From Rhodobium gokarnense (GTDB taxonomy: Bacteria > Pseudomonadota > Alphaproteobacteria > Rhizobiales > Rhodobiaceae): a DNA stretch of 64,000 bases. The notes under the pieces were generated by a model. The model saw nothing but the letters and a program-made list of their open reading frames with translations, searched no databases and was not told the origin of the DNA. Numbering within the stretch: the first letter of the stretch is position 1; every line of letters begins with the position of its first letter. Made by a program: the position numbers and the translations under genes. Shown here piece by piece: positions 42,429 through 51,979 of the stretch. The stretch covers positions 134,501 through 198,500 of the forward strand of contig NZ_JAOQNS010000003.1 in the NCBI RefSeq assembly GCF_025961475.1, in the 5' to 3' direction.

Positions 42429-42444
42429 TGTCGGCAATCGCACA
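42429..42444. promoter_or_regulatory. NifA upstream activator sequence 3
   Basis: TGTCGGCAATCGCACA fits TGT-N10-ACA with less inner symmetry than the other two. It lies 52 bases from site 2, about five helical turns. Confidence 0.65.
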
Positions 42445-42503
42445 GCCTTGCCCACCATATCCTGCGAGCGTGCGGCAACGAAGGTCGCCAATGCCCTCGG
42501 GGC

Positions 42504-43616
42504 TCATTCCTTCGCCAGCGCCGCGCTCTTGATGAGGGCGTGGACGAGGTCGCCGACTTCGAGCCCGAGCGTGTCCCAGGATTTCCGCGTGATGCGGGCA
42601 AGGAGCGGCGCACCGCGCCCGCCGGGGCCGATCTTCAGGAACACGGTCATCTGGAACTCGCCCATCGGCTGGACGTCAGTGATGCGCGCGACCGGGCCGT
42701 TGAGGATGCTGGAGCCGCCGCTCGCCCGCGAGCGGGTGAGGCCGACGTCGGAGGCGGCAATCCGCAGCCGGCGCACCGAACCGACCGGGCCGAGATTGCC
42801 CGGAATGAGGAACTCCGCGCCGGAGACGAGGAGGGTGGAAAGCCCGTAGGCCTCATCGATGTCGGTGACCTTGCCGGCAAGGACGGCCGTTGCCTCCGGC
42901 ATGCGCGCAAGCGGCAGGCTCGGGTCGGCGAGGAGATCGCCGATCGGCCCGTTCGCCCGCACCGTGCCCCTGTCCATCAGCACCATGCGGTCGGCGAGCC
43001 GTTCGGCTTCCAGCAGGTCGTGGGTGACGAACAGGACCGGAATCGCCAGTTCCTCGTGCAGCCTTTCGAGATAAGGCAGGATCTCGTTCTTCGCAAAGCG
43101 ATCGAGGGCGGCCAGCGGCTCGTCCATCAGGAGGATTTCCGGCGTCGCTAGGATCGCCCGGCCGATCGCCACCCGCTGGCGCTCGCCCCCGGACAGCCTG
43201 AGCGGCGAGCGGCCGAGGAGCTCGGTGAGGCCGAGGAGCCGCACCACCTCGTCGAGATCGAGGCCGGCGCGGGTCGCCCGCGTGCGCCGCTTGCCGAAGA
43301 GAAGGTTCTCGCGCACCGACAGATGGGCGAAAAGGCTCGCCTCCTGGAAGACATAGCCGATCGGCCGCTTGTGGGTCGGAACGAAGGTTTTGTCGCCCTG
43401 CCAGACGGCCCCGTTGACAACGAGGCGCCCCTCTTCCATCCGCTCCAGCCCGGCGATGCAGCGAAGGATCGTCGTCTTGCCGCAGCCGGACGGGCCGAAC
43501 AGCGCCGTCATGCCGCGCGCGGGAAAGGAAAAGGAAACGTCGAGGTCGAACGCGCCCCGGCGGCCCCGGAAGCGCGCTTCGATCTCCGGCGGCGTATCGG
43601 TATCGGAAAGAGTCAT
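42504..43616 (-). CDS. modC: Molybdate ABC transporter ATPase ModC
   Basis: The 370 residues carry Walker A GPSGCGKT (41-48), Q-loop VFQEASLF, signature LSGGERQR and Walker [16 protein letters not shown]-terminal mop/TOBE-like domain shows [27 protein letters not shown]. It energises molybdate import with ModA and ModB. Its ATG overlaps the modB stop by four bases. The ORF ends 230 bases before the nif promoter, on the same strand, so read-through could add to nif expression, although no terminator was identified. Confidence 0.95.
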   Translation of the reverse strand: MTLSDTDTPPEIEARFRGRRGAFDLDVSFSFPARGMTALFGPSGCGKTTILRCIAGLERMEEGRLVVNGAVWQGDKTFVPTHKRPIGYVFQEASLFAHLSVRENLLFGKRRTRATRAGLDLDEVVRLLGLTELLGRSPLRLSGGERQRVAIGRAILATPEILLMDEPLAALDRFAKNEILPYLERLHEELAIPVLFVTHDLLEAERLADRMVLMDRGTVRANGPIGDLLADPSLPLARMPEATAVLAGKVTDIDEAYGLSTLLVSGAEFLIPGNLGPVGSVRRLRIAASDVGLTRSRASGGSSILNGPVARITDVQPMGEFQMTVFLKIGPGGRGAPLLARITRKSWDTLGLEVGDLVHALIKSAALAKE

Positions 43617-44278
43617 GTCAGCCGGTTCCGCAGCCGGCGTTCGGTCACCATCATGACGAGGATGACGAAGAAGGAAAAGACCAGCATGCCGGCCGACAGC
43701 ACATGCGCCTTGCCCCATTCCAGCGTCTCCACATAGTCGTAGATGGCGATGGAGAGCACCTTGGTCTCGCCGGGGATGTTGCCGCCGATCATCAGGACGA
43801 CGCCGAATTCACCGACCGTATGGGCAAAGCCGAGGACTGCGCCCGTCAGCAGCCCCGGCCGGGCGAGCGGCAGGGCGACGGTGAAGAACGTATCGAGCGG
43901 CGAGGCCCTCAGCGTTGCCGCCACTTCCAGCGGCCGGTCGCCGAACGCCTCAAACGCGTTGCGCACCGGCTGGACGACGAAGGGCAGCGAGTAGATCACC
44001 GAGGCAACGACGAGGCCGGAGAAGGTGAAGGGCAGCGTATGGCCGAAGATCGCCGCCGCGCCCTGGCCCAGCGGGCTCGACGGAGCGAGCGCGATGAGGA
44101 GGTAAAAGCCCAGCACGGTCGGAGGCAGCACCAGCGGCAGCGAGACCACCGCGCCGACTGCCTCCTTCCACCAGGCCCTGGAGCGGGCGAGCCACCAGGC
44201 GATCGGCGTGCCGACGACGAGCAGCACCGCCGTGGTGATCGTCGCCAGCTTTACCGTCAGGATGACCGCTTCCCACAT
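43613..44278 (-). CDS. modB: Molybdate ABC transporter permease ModB
   Basis: The 221-residue integral membrane protein begins [31 protein letters not shown]. The permease signature [29 protein letters not shown], contacting ModC, is followed by [34 protein letters not shown], characteristic of ModB. It starts 35 bases after modA. Confidence 0.95.
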   Translation of the reverse strand: MWEAVILTVKLATITTAVLLVVGTPIAWWLARSRAWWKEAVGAVVSLPLVLPPTVLGFYLLIALAPSSPLGQGAAAIFGHTLPFTFSGLVVASVIYSLPFVVQPVRNAFEAFGDRPLEVAATLRASPLDTFFTVALPLARPGLLTGAVLGFAHTVGEFGVVLMIGGNIPGETKVLSIAIYDYVETLEWGKAHVLSAGMLVFSFFVILVMMVTERRLRNRLT

Positions 44279-44313
44279 GGGCGCCCGCTCCTTCGTTCCG
44301 AATCCGTCGCCGT

Positions 44314-45078
44314 TTATTCCACGCCGTAGCCATACCCTTCAATGATGGCGGCCGCGGACGGTCCCTTCAGGAAGGATAGGAAGGCCGCGGCCGCCTCCCC
44401 CTCGGCGCCGGTCTTGAGCAGAACGGCGTCCTGGCGGATAGGCTTGTAGAGGTCGGTCGGCACCGGCCAGCGCGAGCCGTCCTCGTTGCCCGCGATCTGC
44501 GAGAGCGCGACGAAGCCGAGCTGGGCGTTGCCGGTGGCGACGAACTGGAAGGTCTGGGCGATGTTGTCGCCGAAGACGAGCTTGGACTCGACCTTGTCGT
44601 AGAAGCCGAGCGCCTTCAGCGCTTCCACCGCCGCGGTGCCATAGGGCGCGGTCTTCGGATTGGCGACGGCAAGCCGGGTGAAGCCGTCGCCCTCAAGCAC
44701 CTTGCCCGCGTCGTCGACGAGGTCCGGATCGGTGCTGTAGAGCACGATCTTGCCGACGGCATAGGTGAAGCGGCTGCCGTCGACGGCAAGGCCTTCCTTC
44801 TCGGCCTTTTCCGGCCGCGCTTGGTCGGCGGCAAGGAACACCTCGAACGGAGCGCCGTTGGCGATCTGGGTGTAGAGCTTGCCGGTCGAGCCGAAGGAGA
44901 GCACGGCGTCATGGCCGGTCTCGGCCTTGAAGGCCTCGCCGATGTCCTTGGCCGCGGCGGTGAAGTTCGCGGCGACGGCGACCTTGACCTCGCCGGCAAG
45001 CGCCGGGGCGGCAATGCCTGAAATCAGGGCGGCAAGAAGGGTGGCCCGGCCGAAGCGGGCGGTCGTTTTCAAAAACAT
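44314..45078 (-). CDS. modA: Molybdate-binding periplasmic protein ModA
   Basis: The 254 residues open with a signal peptide ([17 protein letters not shown]). The ModA core follows: [57 protein letters not shown], in which Ser and backbone groups bind the oxyanion. [19 protein letters not shown] and [27 protein letters not shown] follow. It captures molybdate for ModBC. The start at 45078 is where the signal peptide begins. It follows modE by 61 bases. Confidence 0.95.
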   Translation of the reverse strand: MFLKTTARFGRATLLAALISGIAAPALAGEVKVAVAANFTAAAKDIGEAFKAETGHDAVLSFGSTGKLYTQIANGAPFEVFLAADQARPEKAEKEGLAVDGSRFTYAVGKIVLYSTDPDLVDDAGKVLEGDGFTRLAVANPKTAPYGTAAVEALKALGFYDKVESKLVFGDNIAQTFQFVATGNAQLGFVALSQIAGNEDGSRWPVPTDLYKPIRQDAVLLKTGAEGEAAAAFLSFLKGPSAAAIIEGYGYGVE

Positions 45079-45139
45079 GAGGAACTCCTCTGGTTGGATG
45101 GGGGCGAGAGACTGCTCGCCGGGTCGTCGGGAGGACGGA

Positions 45140-45949
45140 TCAGTCGACGCCGAGAATGATGTGGGAGGCCTTGATGAGGGCGCAGGCGCGCTCGCCCGGC
45201 TGGAATTCCAGGTCCTCCGCGCTTGCCTTGGTGACGATGGCGACAAGCGTCTTGCCGGCGCCGATGTCGAGGACGACCTCGGTGTTGACGGCGCCGGGGC
45301 TGACGGAAGCGACGGTGCCGCAGATGCGGTTGCGGGCCGAGGTCCTGGCGGTCTCGTCCGCGCGCATCAGGATCGGCGTCGACGCCTTGATCAGCGCGAA
45401 CACCTCGCGACCCGGATGGATGCCGAGCGAGATGGCGCTCTGGTTGGTGATGATCGCCGTCAGCGTCGTCTCCCCGGAGATGTCGAGCGAGATCTCCGAA
45501 TTGACGGCGCCGGCCTGCACATGGCTGACGATGCCGTAATAGGTGTTCCGGGCGCTGGTCTTCATGGCAAAACTCCACAAAAGGGGACTGAGGCCGCCGT
45601 CGGCCGTTCCGGAGAGCGCGGCATCGAGGTCGGCAAGCACGGTATTGAGCCGTTCGGTCAGGAGCTTGTGGGCGGCGATCGCGCGCCGCCCCTCGCGGGT
45701 GACCTCGGCGCCGCCGCCGTGCCGGCCGCCCGGACGGGCGACGACGAGCGGCTTGGAGAAGAGGTTGTTGAGGGCGTTGACGGCATCCCAGGCGCCCTTG
45801 TAGCTGAGCCCCTGGTCGCGGGCGGCGGCCGAGATCGAGCCCAGCCGGTCGATGGCGTCGAGCAGCCGGAACCGGTCTTCGCCGGCGCGGTGCCCCTCGG
45901 CATCGAGGAAGGAAAGGACGGGTGTGAGAACGTTGGTGTCGGTGGTCAT
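45140..45949 (-). CDS. modE: Molybdate-responsive regulator ModE
   Basis: The 269 residues have an N-terminal winged helix-turn-helix of the ModE/LysR type (RFRLLDAIDRLGSISAAARDQGLSYKGAWDAVNALNNLFSKPLVVARPGGRHGGGAEVT). Two mop domains (TSARNTYYGIVSHVQAGAVNSEISLDISGETTLTAIITN and TSARNRICGTVASVSPGAVNTEVVLDIGAG) bind molybdate. With molybdate bound it normally represses mod genes. ATG 45949 is used; a GTG six codons upstream is in frame. The palindrome at 45952-45976 covers the ribosome site, so it should control its own operon. Confidence 0.95.
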   Translation of the reverse strand: MTTDTNVLTPVLSFLDAEGHRAGEDRFRLLDAIDRLGSISAAARDQGLSYKGAWDAVNALNNLFSKPLVVARPGGRHGGGAEVTREGRRAIAAHKLLTERLNTVLADLDAALSGTADGGLSPLLWSFAMKTSARNTYYGIVSHVQAGAVNSEISLDISGETTLTAIITNQSAISLGIHPGREVFALIKASTPILMRADETARTSARNRICGTVASVSPGAVNTEVVLDIGAGKTLVAIVTKASAEDLEFQPGERACALIKASHIILGVD

Positions 45950-45951
45950 GG

Positions 45952-45976
45952 CGTTATTTACTTCCACTACATAGCG
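45952..45976. promoter_or_regulatory. ModE-box (Mo-box) candidate in front of modEABC
   Basis: CGTTATTTA and TACATAGCG stand as inverted arms around a seven-base spacer. Seven of nine positions are symmetric, close to the known form CGTTATAT-N6/8-ATATAACG. It spans the region directly before and over the modE start, a place suited to autorepression when molybdate is plentiful. Confidence 0.7.
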
Positions 45977-46025
45977 GATGGCATGTCAACCACTGAGCCG
46001 GAATGCAGCCTTTGTGCCAATTGGG

Positions 46026-46053
46026 AAAAATACCGGAAATCCGGTATTTTTTT
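46026..46053 (-). terminator. Rho-independent terminator after the ggt-type gene
   Basis: AAAAATACCGG and CCGGTATTTTT pair around AAAT and are flanked by an A-run on one side and a T-run on the other, so it can work in both directions. It separates the leftward catabolic operon from modE. Confidence 0.88.
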
Positions 46054-46154
46054 AAGATTCAGACTGTCGGAAAGATGACGGGAAGGACCGGCGTGTCGTG
46101 GTCGCGGCGGAAATTCTTGTCGCAAAGCCGACACGCGCGCCGGGGCGCGGAGGT

Positions 46155-47774
46155 TCAGAAACCGACCGCCTGGCCGTCCTTGCGATAGTCGCTGCCGGCG
46201 ACGTAGCCCGCTTCCAGGCGGTGGATGAGCTGGGCGCCGCCGAAGCCGAAATCCTCTTCCGGCGCGCGCAGGCTGATGTCGTGGCCCATCGCTGCCAGCG
46301 CTTCGACCACGGCCGGCGGAAAGCCCTGCTCGATCGCCACGCGCCGGCCGGATTCGAAGCGCCAGCGCGGCGCGTCGGCCGCGGTCTGCGGGTTCTGGCC
46401 CCAGACCTCAGTCCGCAGCACCATCTGCAAATGGCCCTGCGCCTGCATCGGCCCGCCCATGACGCCGAAGGTCATGGCCGGCTTGCCGGCCCGCGTCACG
46501 AATCCGGGAATGATGGTGTGGAAGGGCCGCCGGCCACCGGCGACCTCGTTGACATGACCGGGCGCAAGGGTAAAGCCCCAGCCGCGATTCTGTAGCGAGA
46601 TGCCGGTGTCCGGGACGACGACGCCGGAGCCGAAGCCGGCAAAGTTCGACTGGATCAGCGAGACCATCATCCCGGCCGCATCGGCCGCGGCGACATAGAC
46701 GGTGCCGCCGGCGCGTGGTGCGCCGGCCTCGGCGATGCGGGCATGGTCGGGGTCAATCAACGCCGCTCGCTCGCGAAGATAGGCCGGATCGAGCAGTTCC
46801 TCCGCAGAAAGCCGCATGGCGGCGGGATCGCTGACATGGCGTTCGGCATCGGCGAGCGCCAGTTTCATCGCCTCGATCTGCAGATGCAGCGCTTCGGCGC
46901 CATCGGGATCCATGGCGGCAAGGTCGACGGCCCGCCCGCCGGCCCCGCCACGCAGCGCCTCCAGGATGCCGAGCGCGATCAGGGCCGCGATGCCCTGTCC
47001 GTTCGGCGGGATCTCGTGCAGCGCCACATCGCCGAAGGACTGGGAGAGCGTTCCGCACCAGTCGCAGCTATGGGCGGCGAGATCCTCCTCGTCGAGGGCG
47101 GCACCGTTCTGCCGGGCGAAATCGGCAATGCGCGTTGCCAACTCGCCGCGATAGAAGGCCTCGCCCCTCGTCTCGGCGATCAGCCGCAGGGATCGGGCGA
47201 GCGCCCGCGAGCGGTAGCCTTCGCCCGGTGCCGGCGCCTTGCCGCCCGGCAGGAAATGGGCGGCAAAGCCCGGCTCGCCGGCAAGCATTTCGCCGTCGCG
47301 GCCCCAGCGCGTCCCGATCGCCGGGCTGACCGGAAAGCCGTCCTCGGCATAGGCGATGGCGGGGGCGAAGAGATCGGCGAAGGGAAGCGCGCCGAACCGT
47401 TCCGAGAGGGCCTGCCAGCCGGAGACGGCGCCGGGCACGGTGACGCTCTCCCACCCCCGCTTCGGGATCGCGCCAAGAGCGGCGAAGCGCTCCGGCGACC
47501 ATTTGCGCGGCGCCCGGCCGGAGGCGTTGAGGCCGTGCAGCTCCTCGCCGTCCCAGACGATGGCGAAGGCATCCGAGCCGAGGCCGTTGCCGGTCGGTTC
47601 CACGACGACGAGCGTGATGGCGGCGGCGAGCGCGGCATCGACGGCATTGCCGCCGGCCAGCAGCATCCGCAGCCCGGCCTGGGCCGCCAGCGGCTGCGAC
47701 GTGGCGACGACGTTGCCGGCCATCACCGGCGTGCGCCGGGCAGGATAGCCGGCGTGGTAGTCGAACCCTTGCAT
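46155..47774 (-). CDS. Gamma-glutamyltransferase-like Ntn hydrolase, no signal peptide
   Basis: The 539-residue member of the GGT superfamily contains GGNAVDAALAAAITLVVVEPTGNGLGSDAFAIVWDG near the start. The self-cleavage/nucleophile threonine is Thr358 in RAGGTVYVAAADAAGMMVSLIQSNFAGFGSGVVVPDTGI. The small subunit ends in GFGGAQLIHRLEAGYVAGSDYRKDG. There is no export signal, unlike classical periplasmic GGT, so it should act in the cytoplasm on a gamma-glutamyl or other amide. It is the last gene of the gntR-lyase-leuDC-mlrC operon, 19 bases after mlrC, and a terminator follows. The true substrate is unknown. Confidence 0.88.
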   Translation of the reverse strand: MQGFDYHAGYPARRTPVMAGNVVATSQPLAAQAGLRMLLAGGNAVDAALAAAITLVVVEPTGNGLGSDAFAIVWDGEELHGLNASGRAPRKWSPERFAALGAIPKRGWESVTVPGAVSGWQALSERFGALPFADLFAPAIAYAEDGFPVSPAIGTRWGRDGEMLAGEPGFAAHFLPGGKAPAPGEGYRSRALARSLRLIAETRGEAFYRGELATRIADFARQNGAALDEEDLAAHSCDWCGTLSQSFGDVALHEIPPNGQGIAALIALGILEALRGGAGGRAVDLAAMDPDGAEALHLQIEAMKLALADAERHVSDPAAMRLSAEELLDPAYLRERAALIDPDHARIAEAGAPRAGGTVYVAAADAAGMMVSLIQSNFAGFGSGVVVPDTGISLQNRGWGFTLAPGHVNEVAGGRRPFHTIIPGFVTRAGKPAMTFGVMGGPMQAQGHLQMVLRTEVWGQNPQTAADAPRWRFESGRRVAIEQGFPPAVVEALAAMGHDISLRAPEEDFGFGGAQLIHRLEAGYVAGSDYRKDGQAVGF

Positions 47775-47793
47775 GGTGCGGTTCCGGTCCGGA

Positions 47794-49266
47794 TCAGTAG
47801 ATCAGCGCGCCGTCGGCGTCCGGGTCGAGCGGCCAGAGCGGCCGGGCGACGCGCCGATAGGGCACCCTCGTGTAGTCGTTGCGGATCAGAAGACCGTCGG
47901 AGTGGACGTGGATGACGCCCTTCAGCAGCGGCCCGTAGCCGGCCATGAAATGGTTGGAGGACTTCAGCACCAGGATCTTGCGGGCGCGCGGATCGATGCC
48001 GAGCGAGGTGAACATCTCCGTGCCGAGCGCCTGGGTGCGGGCCGAGGTCAGCACCACGTCGATGCCGCCGATGCGGACCGCGGCGGCCATGCCAAGCAGC
48101 GTGGTGGCATTGCCAAAGCTCTGCCAGGCCTCCGGCGCCAGCGCCGTCACTTTCGCGCGCACGTCGAGCGGCTGGTTGGAGGTCCGCCCGGCCTTGCCGC
48201 CGATCCGGATATCCAGCTCCGCGCCGAGCCCGGCGGCAAAGCAGGTCCGCACCGCCATCGGATCCCATAGCGGGCCGAGGGCGGCGCTCTCCACGTCGCG
48301 CTCGATCAACCGGCGCAGAATCGAGGTGTTGTCGGCCGCAGCGCCGCCGCCGGCATTGTCGGACGCATCGGTAACGGCCACCGGTCCCTCGGGCGCGTCG
48401 AGCGCGGCATCGATACCCTCGTCGATGGAAAGAAACGTCGGCGTCGTCACGCCGCGCAGCTTCATGAACGCGCGGCCGACCTTTTCGGCCATCGCGTCGC
48501 CGAGCGCCTTGTCGCCGTCGCTCATCACCAGAACGCCGGCGCCCATTTCGGGGACATCGGCGTAAGGGTAGCTGTGGCTGACCGAGATCGACAGGATCCC
48601 CGGCGTCTTTTCCTCCTCGCGCACCCAGTCGATGAATTCGCGCATCAACGGATGGGTGGTCGGAAAGCTGCCGACCTGGTGGCAGGTGAAGACCGACTTC
48701 ACCGGCGCGACCCGGCCCTTCAGGGTATCGAGCACGATATCGAAAAGGTTCTCCGCCTCGTCGTCGCAGTCCGTGTGGGGATATTCCTTGTAGAACACCA
48801 TGATATCGCACGCATCGAGCCGCTTGCGTGTCAGGTGGCAATGGGGATCGAGCTCGGCCGAAATCAGGCAGTCGGGACCGACGATCTCGCGGATGGCGCT
48901 GAGGAGATCGCCCTCCACATCGTCATAGCCGAAGGCCACCATGGCGCCGTGCAGGCCCATCACCACGGCATCGAGCGGCAACGCCGCACGCAGGTCCTCC
49001 AGGATGCGGTCGCGCATGAATTCATAATCCTGGCGGTTGACCGGGCCGCCGGGGCTGGCATGGAAGCAGCTTCCCTCGATGAAGGTGAAGTCGTTTTCCG
49101 CCGCGCGGCGCCGGCCGACCGGGATCTGGGCGGTGCAGGGACGGGGGCCGTCATCGGGGTGCTCGCCGGGACCGTAGAAGACCGAGTCGCGGAAATCGTG
49201 GAGGCTCGTCGGCAGCGGCGAGAACGTGTTCGATTCGGTTCCCATCGTGGCGGTGAAGATGCGCAT
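47794..49266 (-). CDS. M81-family (MlrC-like) metallopeptidase
   Basis: The 490 residues begin MRIFTATMGTESNTFSPLPTSLHDF. The zinc region follows: VMGLHGAMVAFGYDDVEGDLLSAIREIVG, then SAELDPHCHLT and FYKEYPHTDCDDEAENLF. GGGAAADNTSILRRLIE and KSSNHFMAGYGP occur in the C-terminal MlrC domain. MlrC cleaves linearised microcystin fragments, and many family members have unknown peptide-like or amide substrates. It is placed between the leuC-like and ggt-like genes in one operon, 15 bases after leuC. Confidence 0.88.
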   Translation of the reverse strand: MRIFTATMGTESNTFSPLPTSLHDFRDSVFYGPGEHPDDGPRPCTAQIPVGRRRAAENDFTFIEGSCFHASPGGPVNRQDYEFMRDRILEDLRAALPLDAVVMGLHGAMVAFGYDDVEGDLLSAIREIVGPDCLISAELDPHCHLTRKRLDACDIMVFYKEYPHTDCDDEAENLFDIVLDTLKGRVAPVKSVFTCHQVGSFPTTHPLMREFIDWVREEEKTPGILSISVSHSYPYADVPEMGAGVLVMSDGDKALGDAMAEKVGRAFMKLRGVTTPTFLSIDEGIDAALDAPEGPVAVTDASDNAGGGAAADNTSILRRLIERDVESAALGPLWDPMAVRTCFAAGLGAELDIRIGGKAGRTSNQPLDVRAKVTALAPEAWQSFGNATTLLGMAAAVRIGGIDVVLTSARTQALGTEMFTSLGIDPRARKILVLKSSNHFMAGYGPLLKGVIHVHSDGLLIRNDYTRVPYRRVARPLWPLDPDADGALIY

Positions 49267-49281
49267 ACGAAAAGGTCTCCT

Positions 49282-50568
49282 TCAGATGGTCGAGCGGATG
49301 GGCCTGGGGGGAAGGCTTGCCGGGTCGGCGATGACGCCGGCCGCGGCACTGGCGGCAACGCTGGCGGCGCCGGCGAGGTAGATCTCGGCCGTGCGGCTGC
49401 CCATGCGGCCGGTGAAGTTGCGCGAGGTGGTGGCGATGCAGACCTCGCCGTCGCCGAGGGCTCCGAGGTGGAGGCCGGCGCAGGCGCCGCAGCCGGGCGG
49501 CGTGATGGTGCAGCCGGCCGCAGCAAGGGTCGTCATCAGCCCTTCCCGAAGCGCCTGCTGCATGACATGGCGCGAGGCCGGCGTAACGATCATGCGCACG
49601 CCGGGGGCAAGCTCGCGGCCGGCAAGCACGGCGGCGGCGGCGCGGATGTCCTCCAGCCGGCCATTGGTGCATGAGCCGATCAGGGCCTGGTCGATGCGAA
49701 TGCCCGCGACCTCGGCGAGCGGGCGCACATTGTCGACGGTCGGCGGACAGGCGACCATCGGCGTCAGCCCGGTCAGGTCGAGACGGACCTCGCGCTCATA
49801 GGCCGCGCCCGGATCGGGGCGTCCGGCCTCGGGCTCGATGGCGATGCCGAGGGCGGCGAAATGGGCCTCGGTGACGGCATCGCAGGGCACCATCGCGGCC
49901 TTGGCGCCCTGTTCGACGGCCATGTTGCAGAGCGTCATGCGCGCGGCCATGTCGAGATCGGGAAGCGCGTCGCCGACGAACTCCACCGCGCGGTAGGTGG
50001 AAAGCCGCGCGCCGTATCGGTAGAGCAGCGCGAGCGCGATGTCCTTGGCCTCGCAGCCGGCGGGCAGCCGCCCGTCGAGCCGGATGCGGATCGTCGCCGG
50101 CACGCGCAGCCACATGCGCCCCGTCGCCCACACATAGGCGGTCTCCGAAGCGCCGAGCCCGGTGCCGAAACAGGCGGCAGCGCCGAGCGTCGTCGTATGG
50201 GAGTCCGCGTTGAACACCAGGGTGCCCGGCCGCGCGAGCCCCTGTTCGACCGCGATCTGGTGCGAGATACCGGCGCCGACATCGTGGAACTCGGCAATGC
50301 CCTGGTCGGCGATGAAGCGCCGCCCGCCGGTGTGGACGGTGGCGAACTCCGCCGTCGCGGCCGGGGCGAAGTGATCGAAGAAGAGGCCGAGCTTTTCCGG
50401 CGCGGCCACCCGCTCGATGCCGGCCTCGGCGAGAAGCGCGATGATGGTGTCGATGGCATCATCCGGCGTGAAGCACCGGTCGGGCGAGACCTCGGCGAAA
50501 TCGCCTGCCCGGAGCGGCCGGCCGGCGGCACGCGAGAGGATCTTTTCGGCAAGCGTCAGGGCCGTCAC
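49282..50568 (-). CDS. Aconitase/isopropylmalate-isomerase family large subunit (LeuC-like)
   Basis: The 428 residues include [41 protein letters not shown], and the [4Fe-4S] cysteines in [13 protein letters not shown] and [13 protein letters not shown]. It dehydrates or isomerises a hydroxy-dicarboxylic acid together with the small subunit encoded next to it. Because it lies with an ICL/PEP-mutase-type lyase rather than with leucine genes, a catabolic substrate such as a substituted malate (as for 2,3-dimethylmalate dehydratase) is more likely than isopropylmalate. The GTG start overlaps the leuD-like stop (GTGA). Confidence 0.85.
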   Translation of the reverse strand: MTALTLAEKILSRAAGRPLRAGDFAEVSPDRCFTPDDAIDTIIALLAEAGIERVAAPEKLGLFFDHFAPAATAEFATVHTGGRRFIADQGIAEFHDVGAGISHQIAVEQGLARPGTLVFNADSHTTTLGAAACFGTGLGASETAYVWATGRMWLRVPATIRIRLDGRLPAGCEAKDIALALLYRYGARLSTYRAVEFVGDALPDLDMAARMTLCNMAVEQGAKAAMVPCDAVTEAHFAALGIAIEPEAGRPDPGAAYEREVRLDLTGLTPMVACPPTVDNVRPLAEVAGIRIDQALIGSCTNGRLEDIRAAAAVLAGRELAPGVRMIVTPASRHVMQQALREGLMTTLAAAGCTITPPGCGACAGLHLGALGDGEVCIATTSRNFTGRMGSRTAEIYLAGAASVAASAAAGVIADPASLPPRPIRSTI

Positions 50569-51104
50569 GCAAGGGCCCTCCGGCTTTTGGCAAGGCGTGC
50601 CATCAGGCCGCCGTCGCCGAGGATGGCGATCAGTTCGGCGGGCAGCGGGGCGAAGGTGAAGGTCTCGCCCGCCCCATCCGGCGCCGTGAGGATGGCGGTG
50701 CCCTGCGACAGGTTCGCCGCCAGCGTCGCGCCGTCGCTTGCCGCCCGAGACAGCTCCGGCGACTGGATCACCGGCAGGCCCGTGTTGATGCAGTTACGGA
50801 AGAAGATGCGGGCGAAGGAGGCGGCAACGATGAGGCGGACGCCGGCGCCACGCAGCGATGTCGGCGCCTGTTCGCGCGAGCTGCCGCAGCCGAAATTCTC
50901 GCCGGCAACGAGGACCGGGCAGTCGGCAAGCCGCGCCGGCCATTCCTCGCCGAGACCGGTAAGGGCATAGGCGGCCTGGCGCGCCGGGTCGCGCTCGAAC
51001 AGGTAGCGCCCGGGATAGATCAGGTCGGTGCTGATATCGTCGCCGAGTGTCGCGATCCGCCCGCCGACCGTCATGTCGGCGGCTCCCGATGCCGCCGCCG
51101 TCAT
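50565..51104 (-). CDS. Isopropylmalate-isomerase family small subunit (LeuD-like)
   Basis: The 179-residue swivel domain shows [15 protein letters not shown] and [50 protein letters not shown], where the substrate-binding Gly-Ser-Ser-Arg lies. It pairs with the LeuC-like subunit. Its start overlaps the lyase stop by four bases and its stop overlaps the leuC-like start, so lyase, small and large subunits are one translational chain. Specificity is undetermined. Confidence 0.87.
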   Translation of the reverse strand: MTAAASGAADMTVGGRIATLGDDISTDLIYPGRYLFERDPARQAAYALTGLGEEWPARLADCPVLVAGENFGCGSSREQAPTSLRGAGVRLIVAASFARIFFRNCINTGLPVIQSPELSRAASDGATLAANLSQGTAILTAPDGAGETFTFAPLPAELIAILGDGGLMARLAKSRRALA

Positions 51105-51979
51105 TCGCGCCCCTCCGCGATGGCGCGGTAACGAGCGTCGAGGGCGCTCACCTCATCGAGCCCGACGACGGCATTGAATTCATCGAAATCGGTCATCCGA
51201 TCGCGCAGGGCGAGATAGGTGCCGCTGCGTTTCACCTCGCCATAGACGTCGAGGAGCGCGCGGGTGACGGCAAAGACGGTGTCGGGGCACTGCAGAAAGC
51301 GAAAGCCCATGGCGGCCAGCTCGTCGCGGGTCAGAAGCGGCGACTTGCCGCCCCAGGCCCAGTTGAACACCGTCGGCCTGTCGAAGGCCGGAGGGATCGC
51401 GCGGCACTGGTCGACGGTCTCCGGCGCTTCGAGAAAGATCGCGTCGGCGCCCGCCTCGGCATAGGCCGCGCCGCGTTCCAGCGCATCCTCAAAGCCGGTG
51501 ACGGCGATCGCGTCGGTGCGGGCGATAATGAGGAAATCGTCGTCGCGCCGGGTATCCGCCGCCGCCTTGATCTTGGCGACCATCTCGCCCGCCGGCACCA
51601 CCCGCTTACCGGCCATGTGGCCGCAGCGCTTCGGGCTGACCTGATCCTCCAACTGCACGCCGGCGATGCCGGCCGCCTCCAGCTCGCGCACCAGGCGGGC
51701 GGTGTTGAGGTGGTTGCCGTAGCCGTCGTCGCCGTCGGCGATGACGGGGATCCCGACCCGGTCGGCGATGCGCCGTGCGGTCTCCACCAGCTCGGAGAGC
51801 CCGAGATAGCCCACATCCGGCCGGCCGAGGCGCGTGGCCGAGACGCAATAGCCGCTGACATAGGCGAGCGGCAGGCCGGCCTGTTCGGCGAGCATGCCGG
51901 ACAGCGCGTCGAAAACGCCGGCCATCGGCAGGATGCCGGTGTCGGCCATCAGGCGGCGGAGGTCCGCTGCGGCGGTCAT
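51101..51979 (-). CDS. Isocitrate lyase/PEP mutase superfamily lyase
   Basis: The 292-residue TIM barrel opens MAGVFDALSGMLAEQAGLPLAYVSGYCVS. The metal region is VIADGDDGYGNHLNTARLVRELEAAGIAGVQLEDQ, and the active loop SPKRCGHMAGKRVVPAGEM has the catalytic cysteine of the C-C lyases (2-methylisocitrate, dimethylmalate or oxaloacetate type). It should split a substituted malate or isocitrate-like acid into a 2-oxo acid plus a second acid. It is the second gene of the operon, overlapping gntR by four bases. Product identity is inference. Confidence 0.87.
   Translation of the reverse strand: MTAAADLRRLMADTGILPMAGVFDALSGMLAEQAGLPLAYVSGYCVSATRLGRPDVGYLGLSELVETARRIADRVGIPVIADGDDGYGNHLNTARLVRELEAAGIAGVQLEDQVSPKRCGHMAGKRVVPAGEMVAKIKAAADTRRDDDFLIIARTDAIAVTGFEDALERGAAYAEAGADAIFLEAPETVDQCRAIPPAFDRPTVFNWAWGGKSPLLTRDELAAMGFRFLQCPDTVFAVTRALLDVYGEVKRSGTYLALRDRMTDFDEFNAVVGLDEVSALDARYRAIAEGRE

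Noticed and set aside
49282-51104. leuC and leuD as leucine biosynthesis genes
   Set aside because: They sit in an operon with a lyase, hydrolases and a GntR regulator rather than leu genes, so the biosynthetic names were not assigned.
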